Made by a program: the position numbers and the translations under genes. This document shows, piece by piece, positions 35,466 to 44,662 of a stretch of DNA of 64,000 nt. Origin of the DNA: Synechococcus sp. RedBA-s (GTDB taxonomy: Bacteria; Cyanobacteriota; Cyanobacteriia; PCC-6307; Cyanobiaceae); assembly GCF_024345495.1 (NCBI RefSeq), contig NZ_JAGQBF010000008.1:37603-101602 (forward strand), read 5' to 3'. Under the pieces are notes generated by a model. The model was not told the DNA's origin and did not search any database. It was given only the letters and a program-made list of their open reading frames with translations. Numbering within the stretch: position 1 is the first letter of the stretch; every line of letters begins with the position of its first letter.

Positions 35466-35486
35466 CGGGGTGCCTTCCTGTTGGGC

Positions 35487-36185
35487 ATGGGCTCTACAAC
35501 TGTGGCCGCGGTGGAGAGACAATCAACCTCCAGATTCCCTACGGCACTGGCCGCGCCCACCACCCCACTACAGATCCGCCCCTACGAATCGGCCGACTGG
35601 TCGGGGGTGTGGGCGCTGCTGGAGCCAGTGTTCCGTACTGGTGAGGCCTTTCCTCACGATCCGGCGATCAAGAAGGCCGAGGCCAAGCTGGCGTGGATGG
35701 AGCAGAACCAGGCGGTGATGGTGCCCATCGCTGCCGCAGGGGCCGTGGTGGGCACCTACTACCTCAGTCCCAGCATAAGATTATGTCGAGAAGAGCATCA
35801 CCTGAGCAACCATATTCAAACCATTTTAGCCATCAGGTTCGATCAAGCCACGCCACGTCTCAGTAACACACATCAGCCACTTGAGGACCTCTGCACCACC
35901 AGGCTATTCACCAGGGTAGCGATTGCTTCCACAATGATCTCCTTCACTCTATCCCTGATGTTCCCACAGCAGCTATCATGGGCAAGCACCGCCGGGACTG
36001 TTCACTTGGACAAGATGATTGGGCCTCTGCGGCGAGCTTCGATCTATGGTGTGGTCAGCTATGCGGGGCTTGTTTTGATCAATAATTCTGAGTTGAATCT
36101 TTCCAACATGTGGATCGCTTATCTGCCGATGTTTATCGGCGTCTATGTGCTTACGCAGTGGGTCGATAAAAAGATCGGAAGCTGA
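35487..36185 (+). pseudogene. GNAT fragment fused to unrelated membrane-protein-like sequence
   Basis: Residues about 30-95 (PLQIRPYESADWSGVWALLE, GAVVGTYYLSP) match the first half of the intact GNAT at 49726-50241. From about 35775 the DNA becomes AT-rich and codes for unrelated residues with two membrane helices (IYGVVSYAGLVLINNSELN, IAYLPMFIGVYVLTQW). The acetyl-CoA site is lost. The 3' part could be its own 83-residue gene from ATG 35934. Confidence 0.6.
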
Positions 36186-36219
36186 GGGCCCAGGCCTTGA
36201 CCATGGCCTGGGGCCTCAG
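36182..36219. terminator. hairpin between convergent genes
   Basis: A near-perfect stem CTGAGGgCCCAGGCC / GGCCTGGGgCCTCAG with an 8-base loop lies between convergent genes; on the minus strand it is followed at a distance by CTTTTT. Confidence 0.6.
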
Positions 36220-36246
36220 CCAGCCAGCCCACCGATCAGCTCACAG

Positions 36247-36441
36247 TCAGCGCTGAAGCAGCCAACGCAGCATTGACAGGCCGATGATCAGCCCGACACC
36301 AGCGTTCCACAGCAGCGATGGCCGCTGGGAGAGGCGCTGCAGCCAGCGGGGCAGTCGATCGCCCCAGTGCTCCAGCGCCAGCACCGCCAGCAGCAGCAGG
36401 GCCACGGGGATCCCGATCGCCAACACCAGCTCAGCCAGCAT
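36247..36441 (-). CDS. small two-helix membrane protein, copy A
   Basis: The 64-residue protein has helices LVLAIGIPVALLLLAVLALE and GVGLIIGLSMLRWLLQ joined by LPRWLQRLSQRPS. A close paralogue is at 48423-48617. ATG 36441 aligns with the paralogue start. Function unknown. Confidence 0.65.
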   Translation of the reverse strand: MLAELVLAIGIPVALLLLAVLALEHWGDRLPRWLQRLSQRPSLLWNAGVGLIIGLSMLRWLLQR

Positions 36442-36552
36442 TCCATCGCTCGCTTCTCTCGGCACCGTACCCAGCTGAATCGAGAGCGGCAGCTACAGAG
36501 CGCTGGAAGGAAGGTTGGCCGTTCCCCGGCTGAACTGGACGACCTGGAGGCC

Positions 36553-36990
36553 ATGACAGGCTTCAGGGGTTGGCGGATCTGCCACATGAAGGTGACACCG
36601 CTGCGGCTGACGCCAGGTGCAGATCTGCGCCTGGCGCTGGAGAACTGGATGGCCCAGCAGAGCGAGCAGGCCAGCTGCCTGATCAGCGGCATCGGCAGCC
36701 TGTCGGTGGCCCAGCTGCGGCTGGCCGGCCGAAAGGAAAGCACCATCCTCCGCGGCGAGCTGGAGATCCTCGGCCTGGCCGGCACGCTCTGCGCCGATGG
36801 AGCCCATCTCCACATCGCCATCGCCGACAGCAGCGGATCAGTGATCGGCGGCCATCTCTGCCTGGGTTCTCTGGTGCGCACCACCGCTGAACTGGTGGTG
36901 GGGCTGCTGCCGGAGTGGCAGTTCAGGCGGCAACTGGATCCAGCCACCGGCTACGCCGAGCTGCAGATCCGGCCGGTGCCACCCACCTGA
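36553..36990 (+). CDS. PPC/DUF296 domain protein
   Basis: The 145-residue protein has the PPC/DUF296 fold: LTPGADLRLALENWM, SCLISGIGSLSVAQLRL, HLHIAIADSSGSVIGGHLC and TTAELVVGLL. Bacterial PPC proteins are small trimeric proteins of unclear role, related to plant AT-hook regulators. A 5' fragment of a paralogue follows the intact GNAT at 50238. The start may be 36586 (MKVTPLRL), which aligns with the paralogue. Confidence 0.83.
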   Translation: MTGFRGWRICHMKVTPLRLTPGADLRLALENWMAQQSEQASCLISGIGSLSVAQLRLAGRKESTILRGELEILGLAGTLCADGAHLHIAIADSSGSVIGGHLCLGSLVRTTAELVVGLLPEWQFRRQLDPATGYAELQIRPVPPT

Positions 36991-36999
36991 GGAGCCTGA

Positions 37000-37188
37000 T
37001 CAACCCTCGGCTTCGTCTGCTGGAGGCGGCAGCCGCCGCTCCACCTGCAGAAAAACCAGCCAGGCCACCCCGGCAGTGATGCCACCGGTCCAGTCGCTGC
37101 GCAGCAACTCCAGGATTGACACCGTGCTGGCGCCAATGCGCAGGCCCCGTAGAGCAAAACGACCCAGTTTGTCCGGAGTGATGGGCAT
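37000..37188 (-). CDS. small membrane protein
   Basis: The 62-residue product (MPITPDKLGRFALRGLRIGA ... DWTGGITAGVAWLVFLQVE) has one membrane helix and polar ends. No family recognised. ATG 37188 avoids a shadow N-terminus. Confidence 0.5.
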   Translation of the reverse strand: MPITPDKLGRFALRGLRIGASTVSILELLRSDWTGGITAGVAWLVFLQVERRLPPPADEAEG

Positions 37189-37276
37189 CGGCTGGGGTAT
37201 TGACAAGCTCGTTTTGCCACTGACGGAAAGCAGTGGATGATCAGCAGCGCCAGGATTGACCCACTGCTCTGCGCCC

Positions 37277-37531
37277 ATGTTGCTGCCCAGCCCCCTCTGC
37301 CCCTTCTGCCCCCTCACGGCCGCCAAGATCGCTGGCCTGCAGGCCACGGTGCTGCTGCTACTCACCCTGCTGTTCAAGGCCAGGATCCAGATCAAGGCCG
37401 CATCTGCGCTGGGCTTGGTTCTGCTGGCCCTGCAGACACTGGTGTTCCTGGCCGCCAGTGGCGCCCTGGGCCTGGCGGCCATCACCGCTGGTGCCCTGGC
37501 CCTGAACCGTCGCCAGACTCAGGCGGCGTGA
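37277..37531 (+). CDS. small hydrophobic membrane protein
   Basis: The 84-residue product has CPFCPLTAAK then two or three hydrophobic helices (LQATVLLLLTLLFKARI, LGLVLLALQTLVFLAA). No family recognised. Its stop overlaps the next GTG start (GTGA). Confidence 0.5.
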   Translation: MLLPSPLCPFCPLTAAKIAGLQATVLLLLTLLFKARIQIKAASALGLVLLALQTLVFLAASGALGLAAITAGALALNRRQTQAA

Positions 37532-38187
37532 CGGCACTGCCACCATGGCGGCCGTTGCTGCGCGGGGCCCGCGAGAGGGAAGGTCGATCACCAGCAGCCC
37601 GCTGGCTGCAACTCGCCACAGTCGCTCCCGATGGCACCCCACGGGTGCGAACCCTGGTGTTCCGTGGCTGGGCCGATGGCGGCGTGTTGGATCTGCTGAC
37701 CGACGGACGCAGCGCCAAAGCGGTTGAGCTCCGGCAGCAACCGGCTGTCGAACTGTGCTGGCTGCTGCCCAGAGCACGTTGTCAGTTCCGCCTGCGCGGC
37801 CGGCGGCTGGCCCTGCCCACAGACGTCGAGCAGCAGCAGCGTCAACGGCAGTGGCAAAGCGTCACGCGCAGCGGCCGTGCCCTCTGGGGCTGGCCCGCAC
37901 CGGGAGCGGCGCTGGCCGCCGCAGATCCGATCGGGCCCGGCGGTAGTGAAACTTTCATGGGCAACACGCAACTCTGCGCCCAGTGTCTGGCTTACCGCTC
38001 AAGAATTGATCACCAGGACCAGGCGCTGAACAGCAGTTGCAAAGCAGCGAATCCCGCGAGACATGTGGCGGCAAGCAACGGGATGGTGTGCAGCACGAAT
38101 GAAACCCTTCTGGCTCTCCGGTCTACTCAAGCTCCCCTCACGATCCAGGATCATTCAGCACAAGTGTGGGGAACAACAGACACATAA
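37528..38187 (+). pseudogene. PNPOx-like FMN-binding protein, C-terminally replaced
   Basis: Residues 1 to about 140 match the Alr4036-type pyridoxamine 5'-phosphate oxidase-like fold: PPWRPLLRGAREREG, WLQLATVAPDGTPRVRTLVF and LDLLTDGRSAKAVELRQQPA, with ALWGWPAPGA. After ADPIG near 37945 the expected FMN/substrate region is replaced by about 75 unrelated residues. It is probably inactive. The start is GTG 37528. Confidence 0.7.
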
Positions 38188-38244
38188 GCAGATGAAGTTA
38201 TGTTGTCGAATGCGTCAGGGATCCTTGCTTGGCTAGGGTCGCTT

Positions 38245-38691
38245 TCAGGAGACAAAGCGTCGATAGAGCCAGCGCACGAAACCACCCACCACAGGCACCG
38301 GCTCAAAGGTGGGGCCCACGAAGTCGAAATAATCGCGATGCTCCACGATCATTCCGTTGGCAGCGATGCGCAGGCGGGTGGTGCCTGGATAGATGAACTC
38401 GATCCCTTTGATCTTCAGGCCCATCGTCCACTCCACGAAAGCCGTCTCGCCGCTGAGCGCCACGGCGCCGGGTTCAAGAAAGATGTCGTCGCAGCGGCCC
38501 ATCAGATCATCCTGGGCTGCGATGTAGGCGTCGATGCCGGATCGCTCCTGGGTGGGATCCTGAAAATGGACCGCGTTGTCATAGACAGCACGCCACTGGT
38601 CGGCCGTGGGCCCCGGAACGCCGTAGGGCTTGGTGAACAGGGCCTTGAGGGTCTCCTCAGTGAGCGGCGGCGAGAGAAGAACGGCGTTCAT
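38245..38691 (-). CDS. SnoaL/NTF2-like protein
   Basis: The 148-residue protein has an NTF2-like alpha+beta cone fold: DNAVHFQDPTQERSGIDAYI, AFVEWTMGLKIKGIEFIYPG and HRDYFDF. This resembles limonene-epoxide hydrolase or SnoaL-like proteins (DUF2358-type in cyanobacteria). The Asp/His pair lies in the pocket. It follows the DoxX gene on the same strand. Confidence 0.78.
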   Translation of the reverse strand: MNAVLLSPPLTEETLKALFTKPYGVPGPTADQWRAVYDNAVHFQDPTQERSGIDAYIAAQDDLMGRCDDIFLEPGAVALSGETAFVEWTMGLKIKGIEFIYPGTTRLRIAANGMIVEHRDYFDFVGPTFEPVPVVGGFVRWLYRRFVS

Positions 38692-38785
38692 GGAAGCTCG
38701 GTGAAAGGGCGGACAGGTAAAGGGCAGACCAGTGGATAAACTGAGGTTGACGACTTGATGGCTGGCTGGTTGGCAGGAATGAAGT

Positions 38786-39349
38786 TCAGCGGCGGCCGGA
38801 GTGGGGCGAACCTGCACTGACCTCAGCTTGCACCCTCACCGGGGCGGGTTCTGAGTAGCGGTGACCTGTGAAATCAGATCTGGCCGTATCAACCTCATCG
38901 CTGGCCATTGCATCACTGGCCAGCAGGTCAGAGACGATTCCGGCATCGATCGAAAAACGGCCGGGACCATTGAGCAAAATGGCCAAGCTGCCGCCGAGAT
39001 AGAGCACCACCAGCTCAAGCAGATAGATGTTGAAGCCGCTGGTGAGGATGTGGTGGTAACCCGCCACGGCCATGGTTCCCACCAAGGCCAGGGCGCCGAT
39101 CGGGGTGAAGAATCCCAGGATTACGAACCACGACCCGAAAATCTCGGAAAGACCAGCCACGTGGGCCATCACGCTCGGAATGGGCATGTGCAGCGGCACC
39201 AGGTAGGCGGCGGCAAAGCTCTCCGGGTTGGCCAGCTTCTCCTGGCCGTGGTGAATCATCATTGTGCCGATCGCCAGCCGCAGAACAAGAAGGCCGGTGT
39301 TGGTGAGGAGGTCGTTCTTGAGGAAGTAACGGCTCAGAAAGCTGGACAT
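38786..39349 (-). CDS. DoxX family membrane protein
   Basis: The 187-residue protein has four membrane helices with LLVLRLAIGTMMIHHGQEKL, HVAGLSEIFGSWFVILG and GRFSIDAGI, the DoxX/DoxD-like pattern. DoxX proteins act in thiosulfate or thiol-linked membrane redox or in detoxification complexes. The C-terminal tail of about 45 residues is polar and low complexity. It precedes the SnoaL-like gene. Confidence 0.85.
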   Translation of the reverse strand: MSSFLSRYFLKNDLLTNTGLLVLRLAIGTMMIHHGQEKLANPESFAAAYLVPLHMPIPSVMAHVAGLSEIFGSWFVILGFFTPIGALALVGTMAVAGYHHILTSGFNIYLLELVVLYLGGSLAILLNGPGRFSIDAGIVSDLLASDAMASDEVDTARSDFTGHRYSEPAPVRVQAEVSAGSPHSGRR

Positions 39350-39421
39350 CGGATCAGGAGATAGGTCGGTGCAGGGAGAGGAAAAAGTAGAAGGCGTGGG
39401 CCAATGGCACAACGCAGGGTG

Positions 39422-39523
39422 TCAGTTCTGGGGGCTGGAGGGGCTGGACAGGCTGTAGGCCCAAAGGGTCACGCTGGCGGTCATGAAGCCCAGAAACAGC
39501 TCCAGCAGGGTGAGGGTGGTCAT
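39422..39523 (-). CDS. possible 33-residue membrane peptide
   Basis: The frame MTTLTLLELFLGFMTASVTL followed by WAYSLSSPSSPQN encodes one membrane helix. It lies 72 bp upstream of doxX on the same strand. Unsupported by family. Confidence 0.4.
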   Translation of the reverse strand: MTTLTLLELFLGFMTASVTLWAYSLSSPSSPQN

Positions 39524-39699
39524 GGCTTGGGAGGCGGCGAATCCCCAGCATGGCTCGCCAGATTAAGAAATGTGAGGAGTGCGCCTCCATGGCGGGGAAC
39601 GTCTGCCCCCGGTTGCCCTGACAGTCGACCTGCGGGCACAGGTTTCTACGCTGAGATCAACCTTTTGGATCGCTCCCGCCAGGCGGCTGCTCTGACCCC

Positions 39700-41046
39700 A
39701 TGGCCGGCAAGCGCACCCTCAACAGCGGCAACCTGGAAAGCCTCGGGGCAGCGGTCCTCGCTGAGCTGCTGATGGAGGTGAGCAGCGGCAATGCCGTGAT
39801 CCAGAGGCGCCTGCGCTTGGCCATCGCCGCCGCTGAGGGGGCCAGCGAAGCGGCTCAGGAGGTGCGCAAGCGCCTGGCGGCCATCGCCCGCTCCGGCACC
39901 TACGTGGATGCGCGCAAGCGCAAGGCGCTGCTGGCTGAGCTCCACTCACAACTCCAGGCGATCAGCGGTCCGATCGCCGCCGCCGATCCAGGCCTGGCCA
40001 TGGACCTGCTGGTGCGCTTCCTGCAGCTTGGCGATGGGGTGCTCGATCGCTGCTCCGACAGCACCGGCGCCGTGATCGGAGTGTTCCGCCAGGCAGCGGC
40101 CAGCCTGGGCCCGATCGCGTCAGCTGCCCAGCTGGAGCCCGCCAGGCTGGCGGAGCAGGTCTGTGATCTGCTGACCGACAACGGCTATGGCCAGTTCGAT
40201 CAGCTGATTCCGGCGGTGGCCGGGGCCCTGGGCGAGCCGGGGTTGCGGCAGCTGGAGCAGGCCTGCCGCGAGCGAGGGGCCATCGATGGCCATGTCGCAC
40301 TGCTGCAGATCGCCGAATGCCGCGGCGATGTGGACGCCTACCTGGCCCAGTTCAGCGCCAGCCAGCTCAGCTGGCCGAACACCGCCGCCGATGTGGCCAA
40401 TCACCTGCTGGCAGCGGGACGACCGGAGCAGGCCCTGGCCGTGCTGGATGGCGCTGCCAGGGGGGCGACCACCTGGCACTCACCCGAGTGGGACCTCTCC
40501 CGCATCGCTGTGCTGGACGTCCTTGGCCGCGGTGAGGAAGCCCAGCAGCTGCGCTGGGAGAGCTTCCGCAGCACCCTCTCGATTCCGCGGCTTCGCGATT
40601 ACCTCCAGCGGCTCGAGGCCTTCACGGACGCCGAAGCCGAGGAGCGGGCTTTTCTGGTGGCGGAGGAACACGCGATGCCCCTGCTGGCGCTGGAGTTCCT
40701 GGTGGCCTGGCCAGCCCTGCCCCGGGCTGAGCGCTTCGTGATCGAGCACTGGCAGGAGTGGGACGGTGAGGCCTTCGAGGTCTTTGGTCCCGCCGCCGAA
40801 CGGCTCAGCGCCGACCATCCCCTGGCGGCCATGGTGTTGCTGCGGGCGATGGTGGTGTTTGCGCTGTCGATGGGCCGGGCCAAGCGCTACCGCCATGCCG
40901 CCGAATACCTGCAGACCTGCGAGCAGCTCTCCGCCCGCATCCACCACTGGCAGGGGATCGAGAGCCAGGGCAGGTTCATGGACCGCCTGCGGGAGGCCTT
41001 CGGAATGAAGTGGAGCTTCTGGCAGTTGATCGACAGGTCGATCTGA
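39700..41046 (+). CDS. DUF6880 family protein
   Basis: The 448-residue protein is nearly all alpha-helical, with TPR/HEAT-like helices (LESLGAAVLAELLMEVSSGN, PGLAMDLLVRFLQLGDGVLD, YRHAAEYLQTCEQLSARIHH). It fits DUF6880, a family of soluble helical proteins of unknown function. No catalytic motif is visible. It is complete and monocistronic. Confidence 0.8.
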   Translation: MAGKRTLNSGNLESLGAAVLAELLMEVSSGNAVIQRRLRLAIAAAEGASEAAQEVRKRLAAIARSGTYVDARKRKALLAELHSQLQAISGPIAAADPGLAMDLLVRFLQLGDGVLDRCSDSTGAVIGVFRQAAASLGPIASAAQLEPARLAEQVCDLLTDNGYGQFDQLIPAVAGALGEPGLRQLEQACRERGAIDGHVALLQIAECRGDVDAYLAQFSASQLSWPNTAADVANHLLAAGRPEQALAVLDGAARGATTWHSPEWDLSRIAVLDVLGRGEEAQQLRWESFRSTLSIPRLRDYLQRLEAFTDAEAEERAFLVAEEHAMPLLALEFLVAWPALPRAERFVIEHWQEWDGEAFEVFGPAAERLSADHPLAAMVLLRAMVVFALSMGRAKRYRHAAEYLQTCEQLSARIHHWQGIESQGRFMDRLREAFGMKWSFWQLIDRSI

Positions 41047-41135
41047 GGCCAGAGGCTCCCCCGGGGCATCCAGCCGATGATGGGCTGCGCTCAGGCTGAG
41101 CAATTCGGCCCCAGTTCTCTGTCGGGTTCCCTCTG

Positions 41136-42779
41136 ATGCAGGCTCCATCACTTCTGCGTGCGCCCCGGCTGCTGCCGTCGCTGCTGGGTCTGGCTCTGGG
41201 CGCTGGTGTGATCAGTCCGGGGTCGTGGTCAGCGGCCCCCGCTGCCGCCTCTGGGCCGCCGCCGCCGCCGCGGCTGGTGACCACGGCCAAGGTGTCGGCG
41301 GCGCTGCCGCAGCTCGACGCCCTGGCCACGCGCATCCTGCAGCAGACAGGGGTGCCGGGCCTGGCGATCGCGGTGGTTCACGACGACCGGGTGGTGTTCC
41401 TCAAGGGCTACGGACAGCGGCAGGTGGGCACGGCCGGGGCGGTAGATGCCGACACGATCTTCCAGCTGGCCTCTCTTTCGAAACCGATCGCCAGCACGGT
41501 GGTGGCCGCCCTGGTGGGCGATGGGCGCGTTCGCTGGGACGATCCGGTGATCGGCGATCTTCCCGGCTTTCGCCTCGGCCCGCCCGCCATCGCCGAGGAG
41601 GTGACCTTGCGGGATCTGCTCTCGCACCGCAGCGGCCTGCCCGACCATGCCGGCGATCTGCTGGAGGACATCGGCTTCGATCGAGCCACCATCTTTCAGC
41701 GCCTGGGGGTGCTGCCGCTGGGGAACCGCTTCCGGGCCGTCTTCAACTACACCAACTTCGGCTTCAGCGCCGGTGCCATCGCTGCGGCCAACGCCAGCGG
41801 CCAGGGCTGGGAGGAACTCTCCAGGGAACGGCTCTATCGCCCGTTGGGCATGGACCGCACCAGCTCCAGCCATGCCGATCTGCTGGCGGCCTCCAACCGC
41901 GCTGTCCTGCATGTGCGCGAGGGCCCCGAGGGAGCAGCCAGCCGCCGCTGGCTGGCGCGCCATCAACGCAACCCTGATGCCCAGTCGCCCGCCGGTGGGG
42001 TGAGCTCCACAGCCCGTGACCTCTCCCAATGGCTGCGGCTGCAGCTGGCGGGGGGGCGCCTGGGACCGGTGGCCGTTGGCCGGCAGATCGTGGCCGCAGG
42101 CGCCCTGGCCGACACCCATCGCCCCCTGATCACCAGCTCACAGGCGGCCAATCCAAGCGTGATCCGCAGCGGCTTCTACGGGCTGGGCTGGAACGTGAGC
42201 AGCACCGACCAGGGCGCCGTGCAGCTCAGTCATTCGGGTGCCTTCGAACTCGGTGCCGCCACGGCGGTGTACCTGCTGCCGGGGGAGTCGCTGGGCATCG
42301 TGGTGCTCAGCAACGGCCAGCCGATCGGGGTGCCTGAAACGGTGGCGCTGAGCTTTCTCGACCTGGCCCGCTTCGGCACGGTGGAGATCGACTACCTCAA
42401 GGCCCTGAGGGGAGTCTTTGCCCAGGTTGCCGCGCAGGAGTATCCGCGGGTGCCCCAGCCACCGGCGATTCCCGCCCCGGCGCGGCCGCTGGGGGTCTAC
42501 AGCGGCACCTACAGCAACGCCTACGTGGGAGTGATCAGCGTGAAATCTGAGGGCAACGGCCTGGTGCTGGAACTGGGCCCCGAGCGCAGGCCCTACCCCC
42601 TCACCCACATCAGCGGCGATACCTTCCGCTACCAGCCCAGCGGCGAAAATGCCGTCGGCCCCAGCGCGGTGGCCTTCAGCGTCGGGAGCGATGGCCCCGC
42701 CAGCCGCGTCCAGATCGACATCTTCAGCAGCGACGGCCAGGGAGTCTTCCAGCGCCAGACCTCCAGCACCACCCCATGA
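41136..42779 (+). CDS. secreted serine beta-lactamase-like hydrolase
   Basis: The 547-residue precursor has a signal peptide (about 1-38) and a class C/PBP4-like domain with S113-L-S-K116 (SxxK nucleophile), Y205-T-N207 and H366-S-G368. These form the active site of beta-lactamase-fold esterases and DD-peptidases. The C-terminal region of about 130 residues (LGVYSGTYSNAYVGVISV) is a lipocalin-like DUF3471-type domain. It is probably periplasmic, perhaps a D-aminopeptidase or esterase rather than a true lactamase. It overlaps the next start by 4 bp. Confidence 0.9.
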   Translation: MQAPSLLRAPRLLPSLLGLALGAGVISPGSWSAAPAAASGPPPPPRLVTTAKVSAALPQLDALATRILQQTGVPGLAIAVVHDDRVVFLKGYGQRQVGTAGAVDADTIFQLASLSKPIASTVVAALVGDGRVRWDDPVIGDLPGFRLGPPAIAEEVTLRDLLSHRSGLPDHAGDLLEDIGFDRATIFQRLGVLPLGNRFRAVFNYTNFGFSAGAIAAANASGQGWEELSRERLYRPLGMDRTSSSHADLLAASNRAVLHVREGPEGAASRRWLARHQRNPDAQSPAGGVSSTARDLSQWLRLQLAGGRLGPVAVGRQIVAAGALADTHRPLITSSQAANPSVIRSGFYGLGWNVSSTDQGAVQLSHSGAFELGAATAVYLLPGESLGIVVLSNGQPIGVPETVALSFLDLARFGTVEIDYLKALRGVFAQVAAQEYPRVPQPPAIPAPARPLGVYSGTYSNAYVGVISVKSEGNGLVLELGPERRPYPLTHISGDTFRYQPSGENAVGPSAVAFSVGSDGPASRVQIDIFSSDGQGVFQRQTSSTTP

Positions 42780-43822
42780 ACGAGAACCGCCAGCCCAGCG
42801 CGATCCCGCCCCAACCGCGCCGGATCCTGATCACCGGAGCCAGCTCCGGCATCGGCCAGCAGGCGGCCCTGCTGCTGAGGCGTGCCGGCCACCGGCTCTG
42901 CCTGCCCTGCCGTGATCAGGCCCGCGCGGATGCCACCCGCCAGGCCCTGCTGAAGGGCAGCGGCGGCGATTTCGGCAACGTCAACTCAGGTGGCGATGGT
43001 GATCTGGACACCCCCCTCTGCGATCTGGCCGATCTCGAGAGCATCGAGCGCTGCACCGAGGAACTGCTGGCCGCCGCTGAGCCTATCGATTGCCTGGTGC
43101 TCAATGCCGGCCTCCAGGACAGCGGCGCCAGCGAGCCGGGGCGCTCAGCCCAGGGCCACGAGCTCACCATGGCCGTGAACCATCTGGGCCACCAGGCCCT
43201 GGCGATGCGGCTGCTGCCGTTGCTGGAACGCAGCGAGACCCCGCGGCTGGTGATCACCGCTTCCGAGGTGCACGATCCCACCTCGTCCGGGGGCCGGGTG
43301 GGCCAACCCGCTGGCCTGGGCGATCTGGCGGGCCTCAGGGCCGGCGCAGGCTTTTCGATGGTGGATGGCCACACGCCCTTCAGCGCCGACAAGGCCTACA
43401 AGGACAGCAAGCTCTGCAATCTGCTCTTCGCCCGTGAACTGGAGCGGCAACTGCGCGGGCGAGGCAGGGCGATGCCGGTGCTGGCCTGGAGTCCGGGCCT
43501 GGTGATTCCCCGCAACAGCGGCGGCTTCTTCCGCTACAGCCGCCAGCACAACGAATGGGGCCAGCGGCTGTTCGCCCTGGTGGCTCGCGACATGCTGCGC
43601 CTCACCGCCAGCCCCGAACAGGCCGGGGCGCTGCTGGCCGAGCTGGCCACCGCCCCCGCCTACGCCGCCCCTGGATTCACTTATCACGTCAACCGTGTGC
43701 TCGCTCCAGGCTGCCTGCGCTTCGAACTCACCGAGCCCAGCCCCGAAGCCCGGAACGACGCCCTGGCTGCAGAGCTCTGGACGGTCAGCGCGCAGCTGCT
43801 GGGGCCTTCAGCTCAAGCATGA
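42776..43822 (+). CDS. short-chain dehydrogenase/reductase (POR-like)
   Basis: The 348-residue protein has the SDR NAD(P)-binding motif TGASSGIG, LNAG (instead of NNAG) and the catalytic Y-x-x-x-K as YKDSK, after TASEVHDP. Insertions and the tail resemble protochlorophyllide-reductase-type SDRs, but the cysteines of true POR are not evident. It overlaps the upstream beta-lactamase-like gene (ATGA), implying a two-gene operon. Confidence 0.88.
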   Translation: MNENRQPSAIPPQPRRILITGASSGIGQQAALLLRRAGHRLCLPCRDQARADATRQALLKGSGGDFGNVNSGGDGDLDTPLCDLADLESIERCTEELLAAAEPIDCLVLNAGLQDSGASEPGRSAQGHELTMAVNHLGHQALAMRLLPLLERSETPRLVITASEVHDPTSSGGRVGQPAGLGDLAGLRAGAGFSMVDGHTPFSADKAYKDSKLCNLLFARELERQLRGRGRAMPVLAWSPGLVIPRNSGGFFRYSRQHNEWGQRLFALVARDMLRLTASPEQAGALLAELATAPAYAAPGFTYHVNRVLAPGCLRFELTEPSPEARNDALAAELWTVSAQLLGPSAQA

Positions 43823-43865
43823 CTGAACTGCCAGGCAGCAGACTCCCCATCACTGCCAACCCGCC

Positions 43866-44126
43866 ATGGGCGTGATCCTGCTCACCGTTCTGACCGTGCT
43901 CCTGGGCTACGGACTGGGGAAGAGCGTGCCACGACTGGTGCAGCGCTCAGGCCAGCTGGCGCGGCGGTCCCGTGCCAGCCAGCTGGCCTTCTCGGGCCTG
44001 CTGCTCCTGCCCTGGCTGGTGGGGATCGCCCTGGTGCTGCAGCTGCCCCTGCGGCCGTCCCTGCTGCTGCCCGCGATCGGCTACGCGGCAGGGATGTGGC
44101 AGGGTCGCCGCAAGCTGGGGCTTTAG
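43866..44126 (+). CDS. small membrane protein
   Basis: The 86-residue product has three hydrophobic stretches (LTVLTVLLGYGLGK, AFSGLLLLPWLVGIALVLQL, LLLPAIGYAAG) and a basic tail. No family recognised. It overlaps the 3' end of the convergent def gene by 4 bp. Confidence 0.6.
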   Translation: MGVILLTVLTVLLGYGLGKSVPRLVQRSGQLARRSRASQLAFSGLLLLPWLVGIALVLQLPLRPSLLLPAIGYAAGMWQGRRKLGL

Positions 44127-44662
44127 CGGCGCAGCGACGCCAGCAGCCCGCTGGCCTGGAGCTCCTCCGTGAAGCCAAAGGTCGTTGGGTCCTCCAGCCG
44201 ATCAGGGAAGAGCACACCATCGAGATGGTCGCATTCGTGCTGAACGACGCGGGCGTGAAAGCCATCCACTGATCGCTCGATCAGCTGGCCCCGGGCATCG
44301 AAGCCCTGGTAGTGAATCCGGCTCCAGCGGCTCACCTGCCCGCGAAGCCCCGGAACACTGAGACATCCCTCCCAACCTGACTCGCGGGCCTGATCGATGG
44401 GTGTGACCTCCGGGTTGATCAGCACCGTTTCCGGGATCGGCGGGGCATCGGGATAGCGCGGATTCACGCCGATGCCAAAGATCACCACCCTCAGCGGTAC
44501 GCCGATCTGCGGAGCAGCCAGGCCCGCCCCATCCTGGGCCGCCATGGTGTCACGCAGATCTTCAATCAAGGCCTCCAATTCAGCGGTCCCAAACTGTGAA
44601 ACAGGCCGTGACCTCTGGCGCAGCCGAGGATCACCCAGGCGCAGGACGGTTCGTTCGGTCAT
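44123..44662 (-). CDS. def: peptide deformylase
   Basis: The 179-residue protein has the three PDF motifs: GLAAPQIG (47-54), EGCLSVPG (98-105, metal Cys100) and HECDHLDG (metal His142, His146; catalytic Glu143). It removes the N-formyl group from nascent proteins, with Fe2+ or Zn2+. ATG 44662 gives normal length. It is complete. Confidence 0.96.
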   Translation of the reverse strand: MTERTVLRLGDPRLRQRSRPVSQFGTAELEALIEDLRDTMAAQDGAGLAAPQIGVPLRVVIFGIGVNPRYPDAPPIPETVLINPEVTPIDQARESGWEGCLSVPGLRGQVSRWSRIHYQGFDARGQLIERSVDGFHARVVQHECDHLDGVLFPDRLEDPTTFGFTEELQASGLLASLRR

